Shown: piece by piece, positions 40,929-52,545 of the stretch
How the letters are laid out: every line of letters starts with the position of its first letter
How positions within the stretch are numbered: the stretch's first letter is position 1
Assembly (NCBI RefSeq): GCF_038502225.1
Contig: NC_091292.1
Location: forward strand, 53,374,278 to 53,438,277
Direction: 5' to 3'
Origin: Cherax quadricarinatus
Lineage: Eukaryota; Arthropoda; Malacostraca; Decapoda; Parastacidae
Length of the DNA stretch: 64,000 nucleotides
Translations under genes and position numbers: made by a program
The notes under the pieces: generated by a model
Databases searched by the model: none
Told to the model about the DNA's origin: nothing
The model's input: the letters and a program-made list of their open reading frames with translations, nothing else

Positions 40929-41100
40929 AGTCCATCGATCGATGGACTGAACACATCGACTCCAGCTGAGGGACTGATTACCTCAAACTCCTCCTCTCCT
41001 TACACCTTTCTGCTTTGTATTGGACTGATGAAGCCACCGTGTGGCAAAACGTTTCCTCAATAAAGATTTCCATATGTTGCATAAGTGTCTCAATCTTCAA
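40929..41100 (+). mobile_element. Penelope-like element terminal fragment
   Basis: CATCGATCGATGGACTGA, TACACCTTTCTGC and the hammerhead region 41018-41062 followed by CAATAAAGATTTCC. Penelope-like retroelements are known to carry small type I hammerhead ribozymes in their terminal repeats; the wording here fits that class. No RT is present. It sits between two pieces of Tigger 3' sequence. Confidence 0.6.
41018..41062 (+). ncRNA. Hammerhead ribozyme (type I, Penelope-like), G12 changed to A
   Basis: Core CTGATGA at 41024-41030. Stem II GCCAC-CGT-GTGGC forms at 41033-41045. The next box should be GAAA and here is AAAA (41046-41049), then C-GTTTC with a self-complementary AACGTT stem III, which would suit a dimeric form. 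Stem I pairs TATTG (41018-41022) with CAATA (41058-41062). All core parts are in the correct order. G12, the presumed general base of the hammerhead, has become A, so self-cleavage should be lost. Confidence 0.8.
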
Positions 41101-41445
41101 CATATACCATGACAATGTTGTATCCCATTTTGGGGAAATCTTAAAGAGATGCCAGAAACAGGGCTCTCTGGACAGATTTTTGGTGCAACAGGGGTCCAGT
41201 GACTCAAGTTGGTCCTAGTGCCATTAAAAAACAAAGATGGGAAGTAACCTCTGAAAAGGACTTGCTACCTGAAGTCTTTATGGAAGGGGATTCCCCTTCC
41301 AAACAACAGTAAACTCCTCCATCCTCTCCCCTTCTTCTGTCTCATCATTCGTCAATACGTCTTCAATAAAGGTACGTGTCATTTTATTATTTATTTGTTT
41401 ATTTATTTATTCTGCATGTCTCATTGTTTTCTGTGTAAGGAAATG
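41101..41445 (+). pseudogene. Tigger transposase C-terminal tail and 3' UTR
   Basis: Encodes HDNVVSHFGEILKRCQKQGS and LDRFLVQQGSSDS, then the basic tail and MEGDSPSKQQ (ending about 41310), and a 3' UTR with CTTCAATAAAGGTACGTGTC. It is from a family near that of 1-5738. Confidence 0.75.
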
Positions 41446-41447
41446 TA

Positions 41448-43317
41448 CAGTGGACCCTCGTTTTTCGTAATTAATCCATTCCAGGGAGCATGACTATTAT
41501 CGAAATTGACGATTTGTGAATCCATTTTCCCCATAAGAAATAATGTAAATCCAATTAATTTGTTCCAGACACCCAGAAGTATCAACAACATTTTTTTTTT
41601 TACCTTAAAGATAGATTTACATGCGCAAAAGAATGAACATTCAGCATGACAATTACCTTTATTGAAGGCTGTTGTTGATGAATGGAAGACAGGGAGGAGA
41701 GAGGGAAGAGAGGTTATTGTTTGGAAGGGGAATCCCCCTCCATAAGGACTCTAGGTCACTTCAGGTGTCACTTCCCTAGCTTAACCCTTTCAGGGTCCAA
41801 GGCCCAAATCTGGAGTCACGCACCAGTGTCCAAGAATTTTCAAAAAAAAAAATTTGTTATTTTTTCTTATGAAATCGTAGAGAATCTTTTTGTGAAGGTA
41901 ATAAAACAAAAAGTACGAAATTTGGTGGAAAATTTACGAAATTATGCTCTCGCGAATTTTGATGTGTCAGCAACATTTACGAATCGGCGATTTTGCCGAT
42001 TTTGACTCCCATTTTAGGCCAATTACATTATTCCAATCAACCAAATTCTTAGCTATTTCACTAGTATTACTTCTATTCTATCGATTAAGCACAAGAAATC
42101 GCCAAGTCAACTGTTTCAACTACAAAATAAAGTGATCGGAAATTGTTAATTTGGCCAATTTAACACAAAGTTCAAAATATTCCAATTTCAAAATAGGGTC
42201 CAGAATAAACAATGTAGGTATTCCTGGCACTAAACTAACATTTCCTCTGTTCATTAGTTATGTTTTGAGGCTTTACAAATAAATTCCATTTTGATTTTTT
42301 ATTCACATAATGAATTTTTATTCACACCAAAAAATAGAAGATTTACTGTTATGCAATACTGTAATAATTGTATAAATATCATCACCATATTTGTGAATGT
42401 ATATTAGACCCACCAGCTGACGTGTATTAGACGTGTGAGGTCGTTTGTTTACTCTTGAATATCGGCACAAATTTAACATTTCCGTTACTTTGAGCTCAGT
42501 TTCAAGCCATTTCCAGTGCTAAAACCAATCAAAATCATCTCTATTTCTGTAATATGTCTTCCATTCTATCAAATGAGACCAAGAAATCGCAAATACAACT
42601 ATAAAAAACATACGAAAAAACACTGCAAAGTTGCTGTTTTAATCGAAAAATCATGATTTAAGTTTTTTTCTCTCATTATACACAGTGTGCTGCAGGATCT
42701 GTTTTATGTGGTGCACACATACCACATAGATGTATTCTCTCATATCTAGGCCCAAATGTACCACTCACAGTTTATCAGAGTGAGCTGAGCTCATGGCATA
42801 GATCTACGGTTTGGACCCTGAACGTAAAGCCGTAGATCTACGGGACGGACCCTGAGAGGGTTAAATATAGATTTACATGCAGAAAAGAATGCTAAATAAA
42901 TGTAAAGCACTAATAAAATGTATAAATGAACATTTAACATCACACTTATCTTTTATTGAAGACTTTTGTTGATATATGGCAGACGGGGCAGAGGGAGGGG
43001 AGGCGAGTTTATTGTTGGAGAATGTGACACTAATATAAACTCTATGGCTTATTTATCTATCACAATTCAACTAATATGGCATAATAAACAATATTAATAA
43101 CATAGAAACATGAAATATGCTCTAGAATGAATAAAATAAGTCATTATGAATGTCACAAGAGGTGTTGTGTTGTTGTTGTTGGGTGTATAAGGGCCACTGA
43201 GAGCATAAGCCATTCATAATGGTGGTGAAGCAGCAGCTGAGGCGGCAGTGTTTTCTGTAGCCCTATATAACTCCAACAACATTGGAGGAGTTGGTAGAAT
43301 TGCTGAATCACTGAAGA
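41448..43317 (-). mobile_element. Tigger 3' end plus family D remnant, with nested MITE
   Basis: CAGTGGACCCTCGTTTTTCG starts at 41448 after TA. A reversed 3' UTR and tail codons (GGGGAATCCCCCTCCATAAG) run to the MITE at 41781-42864 and resume at 42865. About 43000-43317 is the reverse of the family D 3' region (AATAAGTCATTATGA, ATTGGAGGAGTTGGTAGAAT), then it enters the ACC repeat. No catalytic coding remains. Confidence 0.7.
41781..42864 (-). mobile_element. piggyBac-type MITE P10 (1,076 bp), GATC-core subfamily
   Basis: TTAA at 41781-41784 and 42861-42864, ends CCCTTTCAGGG and CCCTGAGAGGG. Near the right end are two TAGATCTACG palindromes (about 42800 and 42830, CGTAGATCTACG). The empty site is visible, reversed, at 11630-11665. 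Confidence 0.92.
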
Positions 43318-44035
43318 AGGCACCCTCTACCACCATCACAACCACTACCACCCTCTACCACCATCACTACCACCTTCTACCACTATCACAACTGCTACTA
43401 CCATCACTACCACCCTCTACCACCATCACTACCACCTTCTACCACTATCACAACTGCTACTACCATCACTACCATCTTCTACCACTATCACTACCACCAT
43501 CTACCACTATCACAACCATCCTCTACCACCATCACTACCACCATCTATCACTATCACAACTGCTACCCCCCTCTACCACTATCACAACTGCTAGCACCCT
43601 CTACCACCATCATTGCCACCCTCTACCACCCTGGTGGCCTGGTGGACGTGGCCCGGTGGCCTGGTGGCTAAAGCTCCCGCTTCACACACGGAGGGCCCGG
43701 GTTCGATTCCCGGCGGGTGGAAACATTCCGACACGTTTCCTTACACCTGTTGTCCTGTTCACCTAGCAGCAAATAGGTACCTGGGTGTTAGTCGACTGGT
43801 GTGGGTCGCATCCTGGGGGACAAGATTAAGGACCCCAATGGAAATAAGTTAGACAGTCCTCGATGACGCACTGACTTTCTTGGGTTATCCTGGGTGGCTA
43901 ACCCTCCGGGGTTAAAAATCCGAACGAAATCTTATCTTATCTTATCTTAATCTCACAACTACTAGCACCCTCTACCACCATCACTACCACCCTCTACCAC
44001 TATCACAACTGCTACCACTCTACCACCACCACATT
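43318..44035 (+). repeat. ACC/ATC-rich minisatellite, interrupted by a SINE
   Basis: Units like CTACCACCATCACTACCACC and CTACCACTATCACAACTG at 43318-43645 and again at 43950-44035. It lies between the Tigger D remnant and the piggyBac transposase N-terminus, so both neighbours lost their ends to the array. Confidence 0.93.
43646..43948 (+). mobile_element. tRNA-derived SINE, near complete
   Basis: A tRNA-like head with an A-box-like TGGCCTGGTGGCTAAAGC (about 43658) and a B-box GGTTCGATTCC at 43700-43710. A body follows with GGTACCTGGGTGTTAGTCGA, GGACAAGATTAAGGACCCC and TTGGGTTATCCTGGGTGG, then a (CTTAT)n tail at about 43932-43948. RNA polymerase III would transcribe it from the A and B boxes. 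It is inserted in the ACC minisatellite, so target duplications cannot be defined. It is not a functional tRNA gene, because the 3' side continues into SINE body. Confidence 0.88.
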
Positions 44036-44592
44036 CGTATTTTTCTACATTCGTTTCTACATTTGTATTTTTCTACATCTGACTCTGATGGAAGTGGAAA
44101 TGAAGACGAATTCTATGGCTTTGATCAATTAGTGACCGAAAGGAGTGACCAGGATATCGAAAATAGTACAGAAAATCCTGACGATCCTCAACCTTCTACC
44201 TCTGGTGTAGGCACGTTTCAGTCACCTTCAGTTATACCTCGCTGCAAGAGAAAACTAATATTTTCACTTGGCCAGGCCTCAGACTTCGGTAATGATGATG
44301 ATAGTGACATGGATTGTGATTTTATTGTTCTTGACGATCATTCAAGTAGTGATAGTGAGGAATCACATTCACCAGTGAAGCATCAGTACATACGCCACCG
44401 CATGCGCTCGGGTAGTGTTCTCTATGCAGTGCCCAGGGGACGGAGTACATCCCGGAGTACATCCTGTGGCCCTACACCAGGAACAGACAGTAAAAGTGAG
44501 GATGATGTGGCTACACTTGGCATGGATAGACCACAGGCATCAGTAGGTGGTGGTATTGGTGGTGATGGTGGTAGTAGTGATGGTAGTGCCAT

Positions 44593-44616
44593 GGGTCCCA
44601 GCCCAAGCTGGGACCC
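44593..44616. repeat. Perfect 10-bp inverted repeat at the transposase frameshift
   Basis: GGGTCCCAGC (44593-44602), loop CCAA, GCTGGGACCC (44607-44616). It lies exactly where the N-terminal reading frame and the next frame part. Confidence 0.9.
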
Positions 44617-45492
44617 ACGCCGCTGACTCCTCAGCTCAAGGACAAAGCAGAGCATCAGCCACCACCCCACCACAACCACAACTACCAGCACAACCAGCTC
44701 ATGATGTCCAGTATCCACCAGCAAACCGTATCTTGGATTGGCAGCAAAATCCCAATTTTGTTCCCAAGCCCCACCAGTTTGATGACTCTCAAAGTAGAAT
44801 TCTACCAACTTGTCCCCTTGGAAACACTGCAAATGAACTGAAATTCTTTGAACTATTCTTTGACCAGCCATTGATGGAAACTATTGTCAGGGAAAGTAAC
44901 AAGTATTTTGAGTACACAATGGCAAATATGATCATATCACCACAGTCAAGACTACACGGGTGGAAAGAGACAACTGTTGCTGAAATGTATTTGCTTTTTG
45001 CAACAATAATGCTTATACCTCATGTCTATAAGCATAATATAAAATCATACTGGTCCACAGATCAGCTAATTGGTACCCTGGTCTTCAGTGAAATCATCGC
45101 AGTGAACAGGTTTATCTTACTGTTACGTATGTTGCACTTCTCTAACAAAACCAGGCCAGACAGAAGTGACAGGTTATACAAGATTAGAAATGTTTTTATG
45201 TATCTGAAACAAAATTTCAACATGTACTTTTATCCATTCAATAATCTTGTAATTGACGAGTCTTTGATTTTGTTCAAAGGTAGGCTGTCATTCAAGCAGT
45301 ATATACAGAGCAAGAGGAAACACTTTGGTATAAAACTGTTTGTACTCTGTGACTGTGACAGTGGCCTGGTATTGGATATTGTTGTATACACGGGAAGTAA
45401 AACATTGAAAGATACCAGGATGTTATTGGGTATCTCAGGTGACGTAGTGAGAAGCATGATGGCACCTTATTTGGTAAGGGGAATACATTATA

Positions 45493-46304
45493 CAGTGGTC
45501 CCTCGTTTTTCATAATTAATCCGTTCCTGGAGCCGTTACTAAACGAAATTTACGATTTGCGAATCAATTTTCCCCATAAGAAATACAGTGTAATGTAAAT
45601 ACAATTAATCCATTCCTGACACCCAGAAGTATTAAAAACAAAAAATTTTTTACATGAAATATACATATAGTACATAAACAATACAATGGGAAATGATGAA
45701 TGAAACATTAACAGTATAACACTTACTTTTATTGGAGATTCTTCTTATTGTGTGGGAGACTGGAGGAGGAGAGAGATTGGATTGTTTACAGTTTGGAAGG
45801 GGAATCCCCTTCCAGCAACACCTCAGGTACCAATTGCTTCTCTTCTCTGTTTCTTAATGCCACTAGGACCACCTTGAGAGTCACTCTAGTCCTGTCTCGC
45901 AAAGTAACTGTGGAGAGAGCTCTGTTTCTGGTGTCTCTAACACTTCTCGAAAATGGCCCAAGACTTTGTCACTGTACATATTTCTCACCTTCTTTACCAC
46001 AGGCTTGGCACTAGGAGCTTTCTTTGGAGCCATGGTAGCTTATTTAATAATTGCAAGCACTAAAATGAGTGGAATATTATGAAATATTTCGTAGGAGCAC
46101 TTGAGGGGACATTCACTCACTGGTAAACAATACCAGACTGGCTGGGAAGGGAGGCCTCCCCGGCTCACACCATGCGTACGCGTCCCGGACGAACTACTAT
46201 TCGCGAGTCAACCTATGAAAAGCGAGTCCATGTTTATATGAAAATACCCCTATGATTGGCAAAATTTACGATTGCCGAGAACTACGAAAAGCGAGGGACC
46301 ACTG
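45493..46304 (-). mobile_element. Internally deleted Tigger (812 bp) in the piggyBac transposase
   Basis: TIRs CAGTGGTCCCTCGTTTTTC and GAAAAGCGAGGGACCACTG, TA at 45491-45492 and 46305-46306. On the minus strand, N-terminal codons (ATG 46034: MAPKKAPSAKPVVKKVR) join directly to C-terminal sequence (LCTVTKSWAIFEK region, TRVTLKVVLVAL). It belongs to the family of the element at 1-5738. At about 45853 it shows the uninterrupted TTAA into which P1 inserted in that element. Confidence 0.9.
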
Positions 46305-47167
46305 TATAATGATAACTGGTACACAAGCCCTTTACTCAGTGACTTCTTGCGAGTGAACATGACAGATGTGTGGCACAGTGCATTCTAATCGTAAACATAT
46401 GCCCAACTTCAACACAGGTACTTGTAATGGTGAGGTGCAGGTGTTTACTGCCAATGACATCATGGCATTACGGCAGCATGACAAACGAGATGTCACATTG
46501 TTGACAACCATTCACTGTAACGAAATGCAAGATAGTGCCAAAGTTGATAGAGTGACTAATGAACGTATTCGAAAACCAGTGACAGTGATTGATTATACAC
46601 AAAACATGCACTTGATTGACAAATGTGACATGCAGATTGGCTTTGTTGTGTTCGTAAGAGTTACAAGTAGTACATGAAACTTTTCTTCCATCTCATGGAC
46701 ATTTAAATGCTCAATGCATGTAATATGTACCAAATGAAGACTGGCAACAGACCACCGTATGGTGAATTTTGTTTGTCCGTTGTCAGACAACTCACAATGA
46801 AGTACTAGGTAACAACACCTGCTATACAAAACCGTCCTCGAACTCTTCAGGAAATACCCAAGCGTTTGAGGGAAGGTGGTCAGTTCATAATACAGCTTCC
46901 TGCAACTAAGAAGAAATTTGCTAAGAAGAAATTTGTGTTGTCTGTGCACAAACAAAACGATAGCAACTAAGACGCAAAGACACTCGGTTTATGTGCGAGG
47001 AATGTAAGGTACCTCTGTGCATGATACCTTGTTTCAAGGAGTTCCATAAGCTGCAGCAGTTCTAAAAACATGTCCAGTGATTGTACATATGTAACTATAT
47101 AATAGAACATTAGTATTATACAAGATTTCTTCATGTTTACTGTAGTAAACAAAAGTGGTAAACAATA

Positions 47168-49512
47168 CAGTGGACCCCGGTTCGCGATATTAATCCGTTC
47201 CTGAGAGCTCATCGTAAACCAAAATTATCCAAAAGCGAATCAATTTTCCCCGTAAGAAATAATGGAAATCAAATTAATCCGTGCAGACCACCCAAAAGTA
47301 TGAAAAAAAAAACTTTTACCACATAAAATATTAAGTTTAATGCAATAGAATAATTACAATAACAATAGAAAAATAACAATAGAGTAATTGACACTTACCT
47401 TTAATGAAGATCTGGTGATGATTGATGGGATGGGAGGAGGGGAGAGTGTTGAACCTATTGTTTAGAGGGGGAATCCCCCTCCATTAGGACTTGAGGTAGC
47501 AAGTCCTTTTCCGGGGTTGCTTCCCTTCTTCTTTTAATGCCACTAGGACCAGCTTGAGAGTCACTGGACTTCTGTCGCACAACATATCTGTCCATAGAGG
47601 TCTGTACCTCTCGTTCCTTTATGACTTTCCTAAAGTGGTTCACAACAGTGTCATTGTACAGGTTACCAACACGGCTTGCAGTAGCTGTGTGAGGGTGATT
47701 TTCATCAAAAAAGGTTTGCACTTTAAGCCACATTGCACACATTTCCTTAATCTTTGAAGTAGACAACTTCTTCAATTTCTCTATGCCCTCCTCTGGAGCA
47801 GTTTCCTCAGGATTGGCCTCTTGCTGTTGAAGATGATCTAGCACCTCATCAGTGGTTAGTTCGTCATTGTCCTCCTCCATCAACTCTTCCACATCCTCCC
47901 CACTAACCTCCAATCCCAAGGACTTCCTCAATGCCACAATGGATTCCTCAACTGGCATAGGCTTCTCAGGGTTAGCCTCAAACTCTTCAAAATCCCTTTT
48001 GTCTACACATTCTGGCCACAGTTTTTTCCAAGCAGAGCTCAAGGTCCTCTTAGTCACTCCCTCCCAAGCCTTACCTATAAGGTTTACACAATTGAGGATA
48101 TTAAAGTGATCCTTCCACAACTCCTTTAGAGTCAATAGAGTATCTGTGGTCACTTCAAAGCACCTTTCAAACATAGCTTTTGTGTACAGTTTCTTGAAGT
48201 TGGAAATGACCTGCTGGTCCATGGGCTGCAGGAGAGGAGTGGTATTAGAAGGCAAAAACCTGACCTTAATGAAACTCATGTCCCCAGAAAGTCACTCTGC
48301 CAAGTCTGTAGGATGACCAGGGGCACTGTCTAATACAAGGAGGCACTTAAGGTCTAATTTCTTTTCAATTAGGTAATTTTTCACATTGGGGGCAAATGCA
48401 CGGTGTAACCAGTCATAGAAAAAGTCCCTAGTGACCCATGTCTTACTGTTTGCCATCCACAGCACACACAAATTAGCCTTGAGGATATTCTTTTGCCTGA
48501 ACGCTCTGGGAGTTTCTGAGTGATACACCAATAAAGGCTTCACTTTGCAATCACCACTAGCATTGGCACACATCAGAAGAGTAAGCCTGTCTTTCATAGG
48601 CTTATGTCCTGGGAGTGCCTTTTCCTCCTGAGTAATGTAGGCCCTGCTTGGCAATTTCTTCCAAAACAGGCCTGTTTTGTCACAATTAAACACTTGTTCA
48701 GGTTTCAATCCTTCAGCCTCTATGTACTCCTTGAATTCATGCACATATTTTTTAGCCGCTTTGTGGTCTGAACTGGCAGCCTCACCATGCCTAATCACAC
48801 TATGTATGCCACTACGATTCTTAAATCTTTCAAACCAACCTTTGCTGGCCTTAAATTCACTCACATCACCACTAGTTGCAGGCAATTTCTTTACCAAATC
48901 GTCATGCAACTGCCTAGCCTTTTCACAAATGATCGCTTGAGAGATGCTATCTCCTGCTATCTGTTTTTCATTTATCCACACCAATAACAGTCTCTCAACA
49001 TTTTCTAACACTTGCGGTCGCTGTTTCGTAATCACAGTTGCACCTTTTGCAAGAACAGCTCCCTTGATTGCCATTTTCCTGCTCACTATAGTAGAGATGG
49101 TTGATTGGGGTTTACTATACAACCTGACCAGCTCCGACACATACACTCCACTTTCGTACTTGGCAATTATCTCTTTCTTCATTTCAATAGTCATTAGCGC
49201 CCTTGGTCTCGAAGGGTTGGCACTAGAAGCTTTCTTGGGGCCTATGGTGAAACATGCAGAAACAAGCATCAAAAACAGTGATAATATGGATAATATGGAA
49301 TGTACCGAATGTATCCTTAGATGCGCACACACTGGCTGGCTTGTAAACACTGGCACACACGGGGCAGTTCAGGCCACACGTGGACACGTCTCGTACGAAT
49401 CACATAGCATACCGGGTTTTGTAACGGGAACCAAGGCAAATTTTCTGCGATATAATGCATCGGTTACCGGATTTATCAGATACCGATAGCATCGCGAACC
49501 GGGGGTCCACTC
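47168..49512 (-). mobile_element. Full-length Tigger family A copy (2,345 bp) in the piggyBac 3' UTR
   Basis: Left end CAGTGGACCCCGGTTCGCG, right end GAACCGGGGGTCCACTC (last base changed from G), TA at 47166-47167 and 49513-49514. It has a subfamily TIR (GGTTCGCG). The piggyBac 3' UTR resumes on the far side (TTGGTTTCACAGGCCACAAA, compare CTTATGTGGCCTGTGAGACC in P2). Confidence 0.92.
47455..49245 (-). pseudogene. Tigger family A transposase, lost start codon and one internal stop
   Basis: The start position is ATA (49243-49245) where the intact copy has ATG; the frame continues upstream without a usable Met at that place. One in-frame TGA at about 48289-48291 replaces the Arg codon of AERLYGDMSF. 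Key motifs are changed: CDKTGLFW (Glu to Lys after Asp 1) and LVLDSAPGHP (Asn to Ser after Asp 2). Asp 3 (QPMDQQVISNF) is intact. Otherwise the frame is open to the stop at 47455, so only a few mutations separate it from the intact copy. Confidence 0.92.
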
Positions 49513-49904
49513 TATTATAATAATAACTTTAGTGCGGTTATTGTGTTCAATACAGTGAGTGTATATATATATACATTATATACAGTATTGGTTTCACAGG
49601 CCACAAATGCTGCTAGAAAAAGAAAAAAATTAGAAAAGAAAAGAAAAAAGTATAAAAAATGTAAAATAAAGAAATGCATGTTTGTGGAAATCGCTGGTGT
49701 TGCCGCTACCCGGTCATTTTTGGGTCAACTTCTCACCTCTGTCTCAGTAAGTACTGATCAGAATTTTTTTTTGTTTTGTTTTATTACCTTCACAAAAATG
49801 TAATCTTTAATTCTGTAAGAAAAAATAATTTTTTTTTTTTTCAAAATTTCTTGGACACTGGGGCACCCCTTCAGATTTTGCCTTTGGACCCTGAAAGGGT
49901 TATA

Positions 49905-50198
49905 GCATGAAATCATAGAAAAACATGGGAAAATCGCTTTTGTTTCAGTGTTTTCCTTGTGAAACTAGTGATCTAGTGCAGTAAGCCTCAGAAACACTCT
50001 GTTTTCTCTTATAATAAGACCTCAGAAGGGCAAGAATGGGAAGATATAGCCAGAGCAATAATTATTTTTACCTTGGGAGAGGCTGCCATCACTCGTCACA
50101 TAATGACATACAGTGCAACCCCGTATCACGTTGTCGTCGGATTTCGTATTCGGAAAAATAATTTTCTAGAAAAGACCCAATACCTCTATAACAAGCAC
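49905..50198. other. Short non-coding stretch with an isolated Tigger-like end
   Basis: At about 50108 TACAGTGCAACCCCGTATCA looks like a Tigger-type terminal repeat without a partner. An AGTGATCTAGTGCAGTAAGC block near 49970 recurs at about 63122 (CTCTAGTGCAGTTAGCCTC). Nothing else was recognised. Confidence 0.45.
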
Positions 50199-50199
50199 T

Positions 50200-51277
50200 G
50201 ACCTAAAAAACTAAACAGATGATAGCTAAGAGACTGAACAGTCCCTGGCTAACACCCAGCATCCTCAAATCCATAAATACAAAGCACCAATATGAAAAGC
50301 AGTACAGAATGGGTCACATAACCAGAGACCAAACAAAACATTACTCGTCAATCCTAACCAGCCTGATAAGAAGGGCTAAAAAATTATATTATGAGAACAG
50401 ATTATCCAACTTAAAAGGTGATATAAAAAAGACCTGGAAAACCCTATCAGAAATTCTAGGAACAAAAATGACAGTATCGCGAAATAGCGCAATTGAACAA
50501 ATAAAACCAGGTGAACCCCAACTCCCACCAACTGAAACAGCAAACAGACTCAGTGATTTCTTCTCCACCACAGGAAAAAACCTTGCCAATAAAATCCCAA
50601 GCTCAAATACCCTACCCAATGACTACCTCACTGACAACTACCCGAACACACTATTCCTAGCTCCGATTAACCCAACAGAAGTCTCCCTTATTATCAACAC
50701 ACTAAAAGACAAGACAGGAGATTTAAATACCTTACTACCATTTATATACAAAAAAGCATTGCAAGTGCTGTCACCAATCATTGCAACACTCTTTAACAAA
50801 TCCATCGAATCCTCTACCTTCCCTATAGTTCTCAAAATAGCGAGGGTCACCTCGATCCATAAAAGAAGAGACCAAACAGACCTGAATAACTATAGGCCAA
50901 TATCTAACTTACACCCCCTCTCTAAAATCTTTGAAAAATTAATTCATAAGAGAATCTATTCCTACCTCATCTCCCACAACATACTCAACCCCTGTCAGTT
51001 TGGGTTCAGGCCTAATAAAAATACGAATGATGCTATTATACACATGCTAGAACAAATATACACTGCACTAGAGAAAAAAGAAGTCCCACTGGGGATCTTC
51101 ATTGATTTACGTAAAGCTTTTGATACAGTTGACCATGACTTGCTCCACGTAAAATTGTCACACTATGGTATAAGAGGGCACTCCCTCAACTACCTAAAGT
51201 CTTACCTCAGCAACAGAAGCCAATACATGTTCACAAATGGAGCAAACTCTTATGCACAGCCACTAGTTCGGATCTGA
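50200..51277 (+). pseudogene. Jockey/CR1-group LINE reverse transcriptase, both ends missing
   Basis: Open from ATG 50219 to the stop at 51277 (352 codons). A pre-RT linker (NSPWLTPSILKSINTKHQ, LIRRAKKLYYENR) is followed by RT motifs: NYRPISNLHPLSKIFEK, CQFGFRPNKNTNDAI and FIDLRKAFDTVDHDLL with the first catalytic Asp. The frame ends before the YxDD box. Unlike ordinary LINE copies, the 3' half is missing rather than the 5' half, which points to a later deletion or rearrangement. It is a different family from the CR1-like copies at 11737 and 23491. Confidence 0.8.
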
Positions 51278-51299
51278 CCTTGAGTACAGGTAACATCTC

Positions 51300-52337
51300 A
51301 GTGAATCAGATCATACATTTCCTTGCCTTCAATCCTGCAAAATCCTCTATCACCTCATCAAAATCAATGCTGTCAACTGACCCATTTTCTATGGATAACA
51401 TTGCTATGTCAGAGAATCTGGATCAACTCATTGTGGACCATAAACAGTTTTTAATCAGCCTCAACTTGGAGAAATTCCTTTCACAAGAAGCCACAGAAAC
51501 ACATACTATAGTAAGGAACAACCTCAGGCAGTGTGTCAGAGTTGGAAGAGATTCAATGAAATCCCATTCAACTATGAATGTTAGTACATCCAGTGCAGTC
51601 CAGTGCTTAATTTTTCAAGATCAACATCAGCAGCTTGCAGGTGCTGCCTTAGTCTTGGTATTTCAAGCATGAGCTCATTCTTGCATATTTCATTATAGAA
51701 GGCTGTGAGTCTTGAAGCCATCACCTCCAATTCTTCTTCAGTAGCTTGTACAAGATTCTTTGTTTGAATGACCACAAACATGGCTGCCACATCCTTGATT
51801 GCTTTTGATCGTATTTCGAGTTCATTATGAAAACGATCAATGCATTCCAACATCGCCCTCTTGTTTTCTTCCTGTAGAGTGAATCCGGAATCTCTTGCCT
51901 GCTCCCCTGCCATCCTTTTCTTTAACCTGATTCTTCTCTCTGTTGGAAATCCATACTTCTCACATTTCAAAAGTGCTTGTTGTATTGAATTTTCCACTAT
52001 GCGATCTCGCCCTTCATTCAAAAATAATCGCAGTGCCTCTAGCTTCACCACCACTTTGTCAAGAGTTAAATCCTTAGTGTGCAAGTACTGCTGTGCAAGC
52101 TGAACCTCCGGAAGCATGTCACACCAGAAATACAGATAAAACAGAAATGTGAAATCACACACAGCAGGAGAAGACCTTGTGCTGCTCCTCTTGTACCCAA
52201 ATTTTCCCGTGGATCGCAAAGAGCTTCAATCGCTGTCACAAATTTCTCAAAAGATTCCGCTACTGGTTTCACTGCATTGTAATGAGAACTCCATCTTGTT
52301 GTTGATAATCTTTTCAAAGAGATTGCAGTATGGTCCA
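51300..52337 (-). pseudogene. hAT-type transposase C-terminal half (ZMYM/THAP0-like group)
   Basis: Read from 52337: TISLKRLSTTRWSSHYNAV, a shift, then the 51581-52219 frame (MLPEVQLAQQYLHTKDL, KYGFPTERRIRLKKRMAGEQ, ENKRAMLECIDRFHNELEIR). After another break comes the hAT C-terminal dimerisation domain at about 51440-51530 (CVSVASCERNFSKLRLIKN) and its end (SDIAMLSIENGSVDSIDFD). TRWSS and the S-(V/A)-ASxERxFSKL block are hallmark hAT wording. Upstream coding was cut by the piggyBac end at 52338. It is non-functional. Confidence 0.82.
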
Positions 52338-52545
52338 TTAACCTTTTGACTGTTTACGCCGTATAAATATGTCTTACGCGCCACTGTTTCTGACGAATTC
52401 ATAGGCATAAATTCTAGCGGCTTCAAATCAAGCAGGAGAAAGCTGGTAGGCCCACATGTGAGAGAATGGGTCTCCATGGTCAGTGTGCAATATATAAAAA
52501 AAATTGGGGGGCCAGTGGTGCATTGTGGGAATGCCATTTCAGTCA
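52338..52545 (+). mobile_element. piggyBac 5' end fragment P11
   Basis: TTAA at 52338-52341 then CCTTTTGACTG, decayed palindromes (CCGTATAAATATGTC), and the conserved leader (GGCTTCAAATCAAGCAGGAG, GGCCCACATGTGAGAGAATG). It continues to a GCATTGTGGGAATGCCATTT block that precedes the transposase in autonomous copies, and then stops. No right end is present. Confidence 0.82.

Larger units (their letters stand above)
44063..47065 (+). pseudogene. piggyBac transposase, most complete copy, broken
   Basis: Order: acidic Ser-rich N-terminus (44063-44620: GNEDEFYGF, NPDDPQPSTSG), frameshift by the palindrome at 44593, a linker, then the DDE_Tnp_1_7 domain (ELFFDQPLMETIVRESN, TVAEMYLLFATIMLIPHV, DRLYKIRNVFMYL). 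Catalytic Asp 1 is at 45255 (LVIDESLILFKGR), Asp 2 at about 45351 (LCDCDSGLVLD) and Asp 3 in NDNWYTSP at about 46311, after the nested Tigger. Then MCGTVHSNRKHMP (46366 on), several shifts, and the C-terminal cysteine-rich domain near 46976-47065 (RRKDTRFMCEECKVPLC, PCFKEFHKLQ). PiggyBac transposases cut and join at TTAA; the cysteine-rich domain binds the element ends. Here all domains are recognisable but the gene is dead. Confidence 0.88.
44036..49904 (+). mobile_element. piggyBac element P13, 5' end lost, two nested Tiggers
   Basis: Transposase coding 44063-47065 on the plus strand, then a 3' UTR, interrupted by Tiggers at 45493-46304 and 47168-49512. The 3' terminus at about 49900 reads CCCTGAAAGGG followed by TTAT (for TTAA). 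The left end with its palindromes is missing, replaced by the ACC repeat. Confidence 0.88.

Noticed and set aside
43646..43720. Functional tRNA gene
   Set aside because: The A and B boxes and tRNA-like head are followed by SINE body and a CTTAT tail, and the anticodon stem is imperfect.
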